From Anaerococcus jeddahensis (GTDB lineage: Bacteria; Bacillota; Clostridia; Tissierellales; Peptoniphilaceae), in NCBI RefSeq assembly GCF_001182725.1, contig NZ_CWHU01000004.1:326943-390942 (forward strand): DNA of 64,000 nt. Direction: 5' to 3'. Of this stretch, positions 1 to 8,241 are shown piece by piece. A program made the position numbers and the translations under genes. The notes below the pieces were generated by a model. That model did not search any database and was not told the DNA's origin. It saw only the letters and a program-made list of their open reading frames with translations. Within the stretch, counting starts at the first letter, position 1; every line of letters starts with the position of its first letter.

Positions 1-378
1 ATGAATACAATAAACGAAGACAACAAAATTTTCGCTGAAAATTTAAAAATAAAAGGAACAAACGCCACGATTTCATTAATGAAAATAAATCCAATGACCC
101 TTACAGCAACAATAAAAAATCTCGATCAAGCCTATGTTTACGAACTAAAAGGAGTTGACGAAAAAGGAAATAAAATTTCTTTAGATGAAAGAGTCAAAGA
201 TGAAAATTCAACAACTTTTATCTACAACAAAGATTTCTCAGACCTAAGCCTAGATGAAATAAAAGACGGAAGAAATTTTAATTTTACTCTAAGCCGTTCA
301 AAAATGAATGAAAATTCTGGCAAAGAAAGTGATGGCAACTTTGAAAAATTTGCAGAATTTACATTAAGTGCAAAATAA
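1..378 (+). CDS. Unidentified protein, probably the C-terminal part of a larger gene cut by the window edge
   Basis: The reading frame is open from the first base, so the visible 125 residues may be only the end of a longer protein. The initial ATG has no visible upstream sequence to test. The sequence is rich in beta-forming segments, with no membrane helix and no cysteines, and looks like an extracellular beta-sandwich. It faintly resembles the C-terminal Ig-like domain of DUF4179/DUF5643-type membrane-anchored regulators, but this is a weak impression, not an identification. It ends at a shared terminator and converges with the minus-strand ferric-reductase-like gene. Confidence 0.5.
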   Translation: MNTINEDNKIFAENLKIKGTNATISLMKINPMTLTATIKNLDQAYVYELKGVDEKGNKISLDERVKDENSTTFIYNKDFSDLSLDEIKDGRNFNFTLSRSKMNENSGKESDGNFEKFAEFTLSAK

Positions 379-393
379 AATTTAATTTTAAAT

Positions 394-438
394 AAAAAAT
401 TCCTCAAAATGAAATTAATTCATTAAGAGGAATTTTTT
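394..438. terminator. Bidirectional intrinsic terminator
   Basis: A 12-bp perfect stem (394-405 with 427-438) is flanked by A-rich sequence on one side and T-rich sequence on the other, with a small inner palindrome in the loop. It sits between two convergent genes and can serve both. Confidence 0.8.
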
Positions 439-441
439 ATT

Positions 442-1128
442 TTATTTGGCTGATGCCCTTTGAAGTTTCATATTTCTTTTTCTCAATCTTAATACTATAT
501 AAGATGCATATATGATAGTATATACAATTATCCCTAACATATTATCCTTCACATTAGCAGAATATAGTACCATAACATGAATATATATGCCTATAAAAAA
601 TGGATACGCCATTTTTTGTAAATTTTTCCAACTTTTAGCCTTCATTTTACGACGTACTGCCTTAAAAGAAGTTATAAAAAGAGGAATTAGCATCAACAAT
701 AAAAATATTGTTATTATTGATGCAATTAATTGTCTTGTAGGCATAGAACTAGGATTTGTAAATAGGATTGGGAAATAGTGTAAACCAAATATTATATTGT
801 GGCTGAAAACCAATATACTTGCTATTATAGATATTTCCCCACGAATAGCCATCAATTTTTTTGAAAAATCATTGTGCTTTGTAACAGTTCCTAAAAACAT
901 TACTATCATAAAAGTCGCTGTAGCAAAAATCCCCCTTGAAAATATCTTCATGAAATATTCATTAAACCAAGCTGGGAAATTTCTATCAAAACCCATATTA
1001 TAATAATAAACTACAAGTCCTGTCCAAACATATATACCTACATAAAATGCGACAGGATATTTCTTAATCAAATTAGCTGTTAGACTATAAAAAATTATAG
1101 TAAACAGGATTCCAGTAATTAAATTCAT
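442..1128 (-). CDS. Ferric-reductase-like transmembrane (MsrQ/YedZ-type) haem protein
   Basis: The 228 residues form about six hydrophobic helices. Candidate haem ligands are H110 and H117 in the segment around FSHNIIFGLHYF, and H184 in GIYIHV. The stretch around SWKNLQKMAYPF (166-177) resembles the helix junction of the ferric reductase-like domain (PF01794; MsrQ/NADPH-oxidase superfamily). Such proteins pass electrons across the membrane through b-type haem. The gene starts 27 bp after the multi-FMN protein gene and has a good ribosome site (AAAGGAGA), so the two form one operon. The inferred role is to move electrons from a membrane donor to the extracellular flavins of the neighbour. The electron donor is not visible here. 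The family call is fairly sure; the exact subfamily is not. Confidence 0.7.
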   Translation of the reverse strand: MNLITGILFTIIFYSLTANLIKKYPVAFYVGIYVWTGLVVYYYNMGFDRNFPAWFNEYFMKIFSRGIFATATFMIVMFLGTVTKHNDFSKKLMAIRGEISIIASILVFSHNIIFGLHYFPILFTNPSSMPTRQLIASIITIFLLLMLIPLFITSFKAVRRKMKAKSWKNLQKMAYPFFIGIYIHVMVLYSANVKDNMLGIIVYTIIYASYIVLRLRKRNMKLQRASAK

Positions 1129-1155
1129 ATTTTTCTCCTTTCTATATATAAAAGC

Positions 1156-4100
1156 CTATTCTTCTTTTTTAGTAGAATCTTTTGCCTTATCAGCTGCAAT
1201 TGGCTCTTCTTTATTTTTTAAAGGAGACAACTGAGGATTTTGCGTGCTTTGAATGTTTTTCAAATCAGGTTTTTTTTCGGATTTTTCCAACTCTTTATTG
1301 CTAGAGTTTTTATTTGATTCATTCTTATTAGCATCTTTCCTATTTTCTACAGAAGAGTTTGTAGAAGATTTTTCTTGCAATTTCTTAACAGAATTTGCCT
1401 TGATCTCTTCCTTTTTCTTTTGAGATTTTTGATTCAAAGACCTAACTTCTTGATTTTCTTTTTTAACAGCTTTTTTCACTACTACCATTACATAAGCTTC
1501 TCCTACTTCTTTTGCATTTTTCGTTTTAAATTGTAGGACTACTCTTTGTGGATCTTCGCTTACTTTGCTATAGTCTGGTTCTTTTTTGAAGCCTACTTCT
1601 ACTGAACCGTCTTTTGGTATATTTGAGAATTTTGCTTTGTATTCTTCTAGGCTTGGAGCTTTGCCGTTAACTATTATTGCTTGTGTGTTAGCTCTTTGTG
1701 GTGTAAATTTTTCACCTTTATCATTTTCATCAGCATCTGCTAATCCATCTCTGTCTTTATCTCTATAAACCCAATATTCAATTGTTCTTACTAAAAGCTT
1801 GTCGCCTTTTTCTGCCTTGAATTTTAGTTTGATTGTTTTGACACCATTTTCTGGCCATTCTTCGTCACCTATTTCTGGTGTTCCACTTATGGTTTTTCCG
1901 TCAAATGTTATACCTTTTGGCAAGCCTTCTATTTCTGGTAGTATATTTGCACCATCTAAAAGACTTGTTACTGTGGCTGGTCTTATTGATCTACCTTCTA
2001 ACCATTGTTGTCCATTTGATTCCATCAAGCTTGTGTCGATTACTTTTTGGTCTACTTCTATTTCTTTTTTAACAGCTTTCCTTACTATTACCAGTAAATA
2101 AGTTTCTCCTACTTCTTTTGAATATTTTGATTTGAATTGTAGGACTACTCTTTGTGGTCTTTCATTTACTTTGCTGTAATCTGGTTCTTTTTTAACGCTT
2201 ACTTCTACTGAACCGTCTTTTGGTATATTTGAGAATTTTGCTTTGTATTCTTCTAAGCTTGGAGCTTTGCCTTCTACTATTATTGGTTGTCTATTTGAGA
2301 ATGTAGCTGTGAATTTTTCGCCTTTATCGTATTCTTCGTCATCGGATATGCCATCTCTGTCTTTATCTCTGTACAACCAATATTTGATTGTTCTTACTAA
2401 AATCTTATCGCCTTTTTCTGCCTTGAATTTTAGTTTGATTGTTTTGAAGCCACTTCCATCTTCTGGCCATCCTTCGTCACTTCTTTCTGGAGTGCCTGAT
2501 ATGGTTTTTCCGTCAAATGTTATACCTTTTGGCAAGCCTTCTATTTCTGGCAATATATTTGCACCATCTAAACGACTTGTTACTGTTGCTGGTCTTATTG
2601 CTTGACCTTCTATCCATTTTTGTCCACTTGATTCCATCAAGCTTGTGTCGATTACTTTTTGGTCTACTTCTATTTCTTCTTTTGCTTGTGGTTTTTCATT
2701 TTTAGCAGCTTTTTTTACTACTACCATTACATAAGCTTCTCCTACTTCTTTTGCATTTTTCGCTTTGAATTGTAGGACTACTCTTTGTGGAACTTCGCTT
2801 ACTTTGCTATAGTCTGGTTCTTTTTTGAAGCTTACTTCTACTGAACCGTCTTTTGGTATATTTGAGAATTTTGCTTTATATTCTTCTATGCTTGGTGCTT
2901 TGCCATTAACTATTATTGGTTTTCCATTAGCTCTTTGTGGTGTAAATTTCTCGCCGTGATCTTTATCGTCATCGTCGGATATGCCATCTCTGTCTTTATC
3001 TCTGTAAACCCAATATTCAATTGTTCTTACTAAAATCTTGTCGCCTTTTTCTGCCTTGAATTTTAGTTTGATTGTTTTGAAGCCACTTCCATCTTCTGGC
3101 CATCCATTATAGCTCGGTTCTATTGTTCCTGATATGGTTTTACCATCAAACGTTAGGCCTTTTGGTAGTCCTTCTATTTTGCCAACTATTTTTGCTTCCG
3201 AATCAAGACTTGTTACTGTAACCGGTCTTATTGGCTGACCCTCTATCCATTTTTGTCCGTTTGATTCCATCAGGCTTGTATCGATTACTTTTTGGTCAAC
3301 TTCTATTTCTTCTTTTACTTGTGGCTTTTCATCTTCTTTTTGTCCATTTTCTTTTTCTTCTACTAAATGTTTATCTGATTCTTTTCCAGATAGTTCGAAT
3401 TTTGCATATACAATCTTTGGTAAGTTTGGATTATCCCCTTCTAATAATTTATATTGAAGTTCTCTATTTACAGGCAATTTATCTGTTGTATATTCATAGC
3501 GATTACCCTTCTTTGATACTAGACGGATTTTAACTTTTTCAAATTCAAATGATTTTGGAGCATCAATTGTTTGGTGGCTTGCTATATTACGACTATCTGC
3601 ATAATCCATATCAACCTTATCTAACTTGTACCATTTTTTACCGTCAGCACTATATTCTAAGCCGATTATATAATCTTCACTATAGTTTCCAACTAATATT
3701 CTGAAGTCATCATAAGATAATGATTTTTCGTGAACTACTTTTGCCTTAATAATTTTAGCATCACCATATTTTTTTAGATTATCTCCATTTTCAATTGTTT
3801 TTCCATCTTCATCTTTTATACTGATTCCGTTAGCTTGGAAATCTTTCCATTTTACTTCTTTGAAGCTTCCATCTTTCTTTGTAACTTTTAATTTAAGCTC
3901 AGAAAAATCAACACCGTCGCCCTTATTTACTTCTATATTTTTGTTTTTAGGCTTTATTATTGAAATTTCTTTTACGTCAGTATTTGTTTTGTAATCATTT
4001 GAAGATTTTTCTGCTGCTTCTCTCGTTGCTGCTGAAATTCCACTTGCACTTACAGTTGCTCCTGAAATGCTATCGAATAATTCTTTTGAACCGTAACGGT

Positions 4101-6096
4101 TTGACATATATGCTTTTACAATTCTTGAAAGTAAAGTTAAGTCTGATTCTGAATTATCTCCTCTAAATCCTCTTAAATGATCTAGATAAGATCTTCCAAA
4201 TAATTCAGCTACTTTTTCTTTAGGATTTTTGCTATTTCTAATTGTTTCAAAATATTCTCTATAAAGTCCCATTTTTGCAATATTTAATCTACCTTCTTTG
4301 CCCTTTAGGAAGGAAAGTACTTTTTCTGCTTTTTGTCTAAATGGTCCCATATCATCGCCATATTCTGATTTTAAGCCCACCTTGATATTTGAGATTTCTC
4401 CATTTTCAACTTTTATATATGTTCTTGTCTTTTTAGTATTAATATAACCAACGCCCCAACCTGTATATTCTCCATCTTTGAGTGGTTCGGTGTTGTAATA
4501 TTTTTTAAGTGCATCATCTATATTTTCTTCAGGTTTTTTACCTGGTTTATCATCTGGTTTTCTGTCAGGATTTTCATCCGGTTTAACATCTGGTTTTTTA
4601 TCTGGTTTTGAAGGATTAGTTTCTCCACCAGCTTTTGATACTGCATCGTTTACTGCATTTATTATTCCTCTACTTGAAAATGTTGCTTCTGATACTGTAT
4701 CTACGCTCTTTCCTGGTTTGCCTAATATTTTTGATATTACGCCTTTTGCCTTGGCAAAGTATGAGCCGTCTTCTTTGTGGGATAGGATTTCTACCTTTGT
4801 TATTGAACCCTTTGATATGGTTACTCTAACTTTTATTGGTCCGTTAAAGCCTTCTGATGTTCCTTCGTAAATACCATCTTTTAGCTTTTTATTGTTTTTA
4901 CCTATTCCAATAGAATTTCCTGTTTTCTTATTTTTGCCCGCTTTATTATTTTTTGAAGGGCTAGGTTTTTTTGTTTTTGTTTGTTTTACCTTTTGATTTT
5001 TTGAGCCTGCTTTTGCTATTGCATTGTTTACTGCATCAATTATTCCCCTACTTGAGTATGTTGCACCAGATACTGTATCAACACTTTTTCCTGGTTTGCC
5101 TAGGATTCTTGATATAACACCTCTTGCTCGACTAAAGTATGGATTATCATCACTATAAGATAGGATTTCTATATTTTTTATTACTCCATTTGCTATGGTA
5201 ACTCTTACGCTTATAGGGCCATTGTATCCTTGACCTGAACCCGTATATACTCCGTCTTTAAGGTCTTTGTTTCCTATTGTAACGCTTCCTGCAACATTTC
5301 CTCTTCTATTATTAGCATTTGATGAATTGTTTACAGCTTGCACCTTGGCTTGTTGTTTTGAACCAGCCTTTTGGATTGCGTTAGCTACTGCCATTTTTAA
5401 TGCATTTGATGATATGGTAGCTCCCGAAACTGAATCTACATTCACGCTTCCTGTACTTAGAATTTGATTTATAACTGCATAGGCTCTTCTAAAGTATGCT
5501 GGAGTTTCATTTTGAGAAACAACGTTTATTGCACTTATTTTTCCATTTTTTATGGTTACTTTTACAGTTAATGCTCCACCATATCCATTTGCACTACCAA
5601 GATATTCACCATCTTTTAAGCCTTCTACTTTTTTGGTGTCTTTCTTTTTGGTTTTTTCTTTTATTTTTTCCTTAGATCCAGCTTTTTGTAGAGCTTTTGC
5701 TACAGCATCTTTTATGGCATTTGATGATATGGTAGCTCCTGAAACTGAATCTACATCTACGCTTCCTTTTCTTAAAATTTCATCTATTACTGCTAGGGCT
5801 TTCTTGAAATATTCCTCTGTTTCATTTTGGGATATTACTTTAATGTCTGTTAATTTTCCATTTTCAATGGTTATTCTAACAGTCAACAAGCCACCGTAAC
5901 CTTCTGAACTTGCTTCATATTCTCCGTCTTTCAGATCTTTCGAAACACGGATAGTTTCATGAATATCTTTGTCCTTTTTGCCCTCATTGAGCTTATTATT
6001 TTTTTCTAATACAGACATTGACGATCTTATAATAGCTACAGATGCTGCACCTACAATAAAAATTGCCAATACTTTTTTCAAAAATGTATTTTTCAT
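1156..6096 (-). CDS. Secreted protein with five FMN-binding domains and three C-terminal surface repeats
   Basis: 1646 residues. The N-terminal hydrophobic segment (about 7-27) is a signal or anchor. FMN-binding domains lie at about 54-140, 159-245, 278-364, 404-490 and 538-697. Each ends in the site that ApbE flavinylates through a phosphoester bond to Thr: VSGAT at T122, T227, T346 and ISGAT at T681. In domain 4 the motif reads VSEAT (E470, T472). A beta-rich region (about 705-905) follows, then three tandem repeats of about 207 residues from about 930, each with a DKDRDG calcium-loop-like motif, then a Lys/Glu/Ser/Asn-rich tail. No LPXTG is seen. Multi-flavinylated proteins beside ferric-reductase-like membrane proteins are known parts of flavin-based extracellular electron transfer. 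A Fur-type site at the promoter fits an iron-related role. No apbE lies in the window. Confidence 0.85.
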   Translation of the reverse strand: MKNTFLKKVLAIFIVGAASVAIIRSSMSVLEKNNKLNEGKKDKDIHETIRVSKDLKDGEYEASSEGYGGLLTVRITIENGKLTDIKVISQNETEEYFKKALAVIDEILRKGSVDVDSVSGATISSNAIKDAVAKALQKAGSKEKIKEKTKKKDTKKVEGLKDGEYLGSANGYGGALTVKVTIKNGKISAINVVSQNETPAYFRRAYAVINQILSTGSVNVDSVSGATISSNALKMAVANAIQKAGSKQQAKVQAVNNSSNANNRRGNVAGSVTIGNKDLKDGVYTGSGQGYNGPISVRVTIANGVIKNIEILSYSDDNPYFSRARGVISRILGKPGKSVDTVSGATYSSRGIIDAVNNAIAKAGSKNQKVKQTKTKKPSPSKNNKAGKNKKTGNSIGIGKNNKKLKDGIYEGTSEGFNGPIKVRVTISKGSITKVEILSHKEDGSYFAKAKGVISKILGKPGKSVDTVSEATFSSRGIINAVNDAVSKAGGETNPSKPDKKPDVKPDENPDRKPDDKPGKKPEENIDDALKKYYNTEPLKDGEYTGWGVGYINTKKTRTYIKVENGEISNIKVGLKSEYGDDMGPFRQKAEKVLSFLKGKEGRLNIAKMGLYREYFETIRNSKNPKEKVAELFGRSYLDHLRGFRGDNSESDLTLLSRIVKAYMSNRYGSKELFDSISGATVSASGISAATREAAEKSSNDYKTNTDVKEISIIKPKNKNIEVNKGDGVDFSELKLKVTKKDGSFKEVKWKDFQANGISIKDEDGKTIENGDNLKKYGDAKIIKAKVVHEKSLSYDDFRILVGNYSEDYIIGLEYSADGKKWYKLDKVDMDYADSRNIASHQTIDAPKSFEFEKVKIRLVSKKGNRYEYTTDKLPVNRELQYKLLEGDNPNLPKIVYAKFELSGKESDKHLVEEKENGQKEDEKPQVKEEIEVDQKVIDTSLMESNGQKWIEGQPIRPVTVTSLDSEAKIVGKIEGLPKGLTFDGKTISGTIEPSYNGWPEDGSGFKTIKLKFKAEKGDKILVRTIEYWVYRDKDRDGISDDDDKDHGEKFTPQRANGKPIIVNGKAPSIEEYKAKFSNIPKDGSVEVSFKKEPDYSKVSEVPQRVVLQFKAKNAKEVGEAYVMVVVKKAAKNEKPQAKEEIEVDQKVIDTSLMESSGQKWIEGQAIRPATVTSRLDGANILPEIEGLPKGITFDGKTISGTPERSDEGWPEDGSGFKTIKLKFKAEKGDKILVRTIKYWLYRDKDRDGISDDEEYDKGEKFTATFSNRQPIIVEGKAPSLEEYKAKFSNIPKDGSVEVSVKKEPDYSKVNERPQRVVLQFKSKYSKEVGETYLLVIVRKAVKKEIEVDQKVIDTSLMESNGQQWLEGRSIRPATVTSLLDGANILPEIEGLPKGITFDGKTISGTPEIGDEEWPENGVKTIKLKFKAEKGDKLLVRTIEYWVYRDKDRDGLADADENDKGEKFTPQRANTQAIIVNGKAPSLEEYKAKFSNIPKDGSVEVGFKKEPDYSKVSEDPQRVVLQFKTKNAKEVGEAYVMVVVKKAVKKENQEVRSLNQKSQKKKEEIKANSVKKLQEKSSTNSSVENRKDANKNESNKNSSNKELEKSEKKPDLKNIQSTQNPQLSPLKNKEEPIAADKAKDSTKKEE
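1449..3309 (-). repeat. Three tandem in-gene repeats of about 620 bp
   Basis: Three copies (about 3309-2680, 2676-2065, 2064-1449) encode domains beginning EIEVDQKVIDTSLMES. They share the blocks GKTISGT, KTIKLKFKAEKGDK, YRDKDRDG and YKAKFSNIPKDGSVEV. The copies are very similar at DNA level, so they can recombine and can be miscounted in short-read assemblies. Confidence 0.85.
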
Positions 6097-6585
6097 CTTT
6101 CCTCTTTATAAAAATATATTTAGGTTATAAGGTACCTACTCCTTTTGATTTTTAGATAAAAAAATCTTAAATATAATTTTCGAGTATAAACTCTTTTTCT
6201 TTAAAATAAGTTCATTAACCTATTTTAAAAGTGATGAATTTTTAGAGATTCTTCGAATTTTGTTTTTCAAAAATTCTTCTAAAAAATTCGGTTTTAAGAT
6301 TTGATATTGGTAAAAATAACTATAACTTTTCTAGTTTTATGGCAAATTTTCAAAAATAACTAAATGGATCTTGTTATTATTAGTCTTTTGCATAAATATT
6401 TTTATCTTATCAAAGGTTTTTTCCGAATAAATACAAATCCAAATTATTATAAATAAATCTTTAGCAATTGATTTTATTCGTTTTCAGCTATATTTTATCC
6501 TATATCAATTATTTATTTTTTCACATCTACTCCTTTCTAAAAAATTTCTTTTTTCCTAAAACTTTTTGTGAAAAAGTTTTACTTT
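6097..6585 (-). other. Long AT-rich leader of the multi-FMN gene, no recognised element
   Basis: About 490 bases between the Fur-type operator and the start codon contain no credible open reading frame. I recognised no riboswitch class. A ribosome site (GAGGAAAG) precedes the ATG at 6096. Short imperfect repeats of ATTCTTC type occur around 6250-6290 but form no convincing structure. Confidence 0.4.
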
Positions 6586-6640
6586 CAATAATGATAATCA
6601 CTATCCATTCAATTATACAAAATAGTTTTTAAAAAAACAA
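6586..6640 (-). promoter_or_regulatory. Promoter with an adjoining Fur-type operator for the multi-FMN operon
   Basis: Reading on the minus strand there is a -35 TTGTTT (6640-6635), a 17-bp spacer and a -10 TATAAT (6617-6612). At 6604-6586, covering the expected start site at about 6605, lies a sequence matching 17 of 19 bases of the classical Fur box (GATAATGATAATCATTATC). A repressor there would block transcription. The start codon of the FMN protein is about 510 nt downstream, giving an unusually long leader. Confidence 0.7.
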
Positions 6641-6731
6641 TATTTCTTATCACTTTTTCTTAGAGTGTATTTTTTTATACAAATCCGTATTTTTCCATAC
6701 TTTCAAGATAAAATTCATAGAAATTTCAAAC

Positions 6732-6782
6732 AAAAAAACTGACTCAAAAGTTAGTTTTTTTCCTAACTTCTGAGTCAGTTTT
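6732..6782 (-). terminator. Intrinsic terminator of nrdB
   Basis: On the minus strand an outer 12-bp stem (6782-6771 with 6746-6735) is extended inward by AAGTTAG/CTAACTT and followed by a run of seven T (6738-6732). It lies 42 bp after the nrdB stop and separates nrdB from the Fur-type promoter. Confidence 0.85.
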
Positions 6783-6823
6783 AAATAGAAAAATTTATTT
6801 TTTTATAGCTTTTAAATTTTATT

Positions 6824-7882
6824 TTATAAATCATCTTCAATAACTGAAGATTTTGAATAAGCAGAAACTTTTCCTTCAAAAAAGTCAGTTTTTACTTGGT
6901 TTGGATCAGAATATTCGCTTACCCATTTCATTGATTGAGGTTCATCTTCATATCCTTCATAAATCTTTCCAAGTCCAAGGCCTTTTGCCCTTAAATTTCC
7001 CAAATATTTTATATAATCTTCAATCATTTGTGAATTTAGTCCTTGGATTTCATCTCCAATGGCATATTTCCCCCAGGCAATTTCTTGTTCTACTCCCTCT
7101 TTTAGTAATGAGCGATAAAACTCTTTTAATTCGTCTGTAAATAGGTCCGGTCTTTCTGCTTTCAAATCATTAATCATTGACCTAAATAGCCACAAGTGGG
7201 TATTTTCATCCCTATTGATATATCTAATTTCTTGGACAGTTCCTGGCATTTTTCCATTTCTTCCAAGATTGTAGAAAAATGAAAAACCTGAATAGAAATA
7301 AATTCCTTCAAGAATATAATTTGCAATCAAAACTCTCATCAAATTAAATTCGCTATCATCTTTGATAAATTCATTGTATTGGTCGCCAATAAATTTATTT
7401 CTTTTTAAAAGATGATCATCTTCCTTCCACAAATACAAAATTCTAGTCCTCTCATCAGGAGAGCAGATTGTATCAAGTATGTAGGAATAAGATTGAGAAT
7501 GGATTGCCTCTTGGTAGGTTTGAATAGCAAGGCAAAGATTTATCTCATTTGCTGTTATATAGGTTTGAAGATTTGGCAAATTTGCAGTTTGAATTGAATC
7601 AAGATAGGTCAAAAATGACAAAATCCTATCATAAGCCTTTTTTTCAGCCTTGGATAAATTTCTATAATCTTTTATATCTTGGTTTAAATTAATTTCTTCA
7701 GGAATCCAAAAGTTATTCATAGCTTGGCGATACCAATCGCTTGTCCATGTATATTTTACATTGTTAAAATCATTAAGATTGGTTGTATTTCCATCGATAA
7801 TTCTTCTTTTAGAAAGATCAATATCTCCATCTTCATTAAAAATTCCTCTTTTAGAAACTTCTTTATTATATTTTTTTTCCAT
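6824..7882 (-). CDS. nrdB: Class I ribonucleoside-diphosphate reductase, beta (radical) subunit
   Basis: The 352 residues match the R2 ferritin-like fold. The metal ligands are all present: D95 (YLDSIQ), E125 and H128 (YQEAIH), E192 (YILEGIYF), E226 and H229 (RDENTHL). Y132 in HSQSY sits where the radical tyrosine of E. coli R2 (Y122) lies, so a tyrosyl-radical enzyme is expected. With NrdA it reduces ribonucleoside diphosphates to deoxyribonucleotides in the cytoplasm. It lies downstream of nrdA on the same strand, but a 359-bp gap with several hairpins separates them, so it may have its own transcript. A strong terminator follows. Confidence 0.93.
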   Translation of the reverse strand: MEKKYNKEVSKRGIFNEDGDIDLSKRRIIDGNTTNLNDFNNVKYTWTSDWYRQAMNNFWIPEEINLNQDIKDYRNLSKAEKKAYDRILSFLTYLDSIQTANLPNLQTYITANEINLCLAIQTYQEAIHSQSYSYILDTICSPDERTRILYLWKEDDHLLKRNKFIGDQYNEFIKDDSEFNLMRVLIANYILEGIYFYSGFSFFYNLGRNGKMPGTVQEIRYINRDENTHLWLFRSMINDLKAERPDLFTDELKEFYRSLLKEGVEQEIAWGKYAIGDEIQGLNSQMIEDYIKYLGNLRAKGLGLGKIYEGYEDEPQSMKWVSEYSDPNQVKTDFFEGKVSAYSKSSVIEDDL

Positions 7883-7959
7883 GTTATCTCCTTTATTAAA
7901 ATAAGTCCTAGTTCTTATTTACCCAATTTTTTCTATAAAATCTTAAATACTAAGTTGAA

Positions 7960-8071
7960 AGAAGCGAAGCTTCTTACAAAATCAACCCGCGCAATGATCG
8001 ATTGCAGGGGGTTAATAAAGTAGGGGCTTGGGGATATAATTAGCTTGAAATTGTGCCAGTGGTACAATTTC
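7960..8071. repeat. Cluster of three small hairpins in the nrdA-nrdB gap
   Basis: The 359-bp gap 7883-8241 has no gene. It holds three consecutive inverted repeats: AGAAGC/GCTTCT (7960-7974), a nested AACCC..GCAAT/ATTGC..GGGTT (7984-8013), and GAAATTGTGCC/GGTACAATTTC (8047-8071). A fourth, G/C-rich one (8165-8192) may be a weak nrdA terminator. The region is more GC-rich than other gaps. The third hairpin resembles the ATTGTGCC/GGCACAAT hairpin in the repeat element at 52.7 kb. Confidence 0.5.
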
Positions 8072-8241
8072 AATAATTATACCGCGGACTTTATTCGTAG
8101 TTTTAATTTTAAATTGAATTTTGATTTAAGATTTTTTTAATTTTAAAAAGTAAGTTAGCGTGGTAAAAGGGGAGAATCGAAACTCCCCCTTTCTTCCCCC
8201 AAATCCGAAGTCATTAATTTTATATTATTTTTAAAATAAAT

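Noticed and set aside
1156..1300. Search for an LPXTG sorting signal at the end of the multi-FMN protein
   Set aside because: The C-terminus is a Lys/Glu/Ser-rich tail with no LPXTG and no hydrophobic segment, so sortase anchoring is not supported; the N-terminal helix is the likely anchor.
5552..5899. Open frames on the plus strand opposite the multi-FMN gene
   Set aside because: They arise from the repeated codon pattern of the FMN domains on the other strand, recur at equivalent places in each repeat, and have no ribosome sites or family features.
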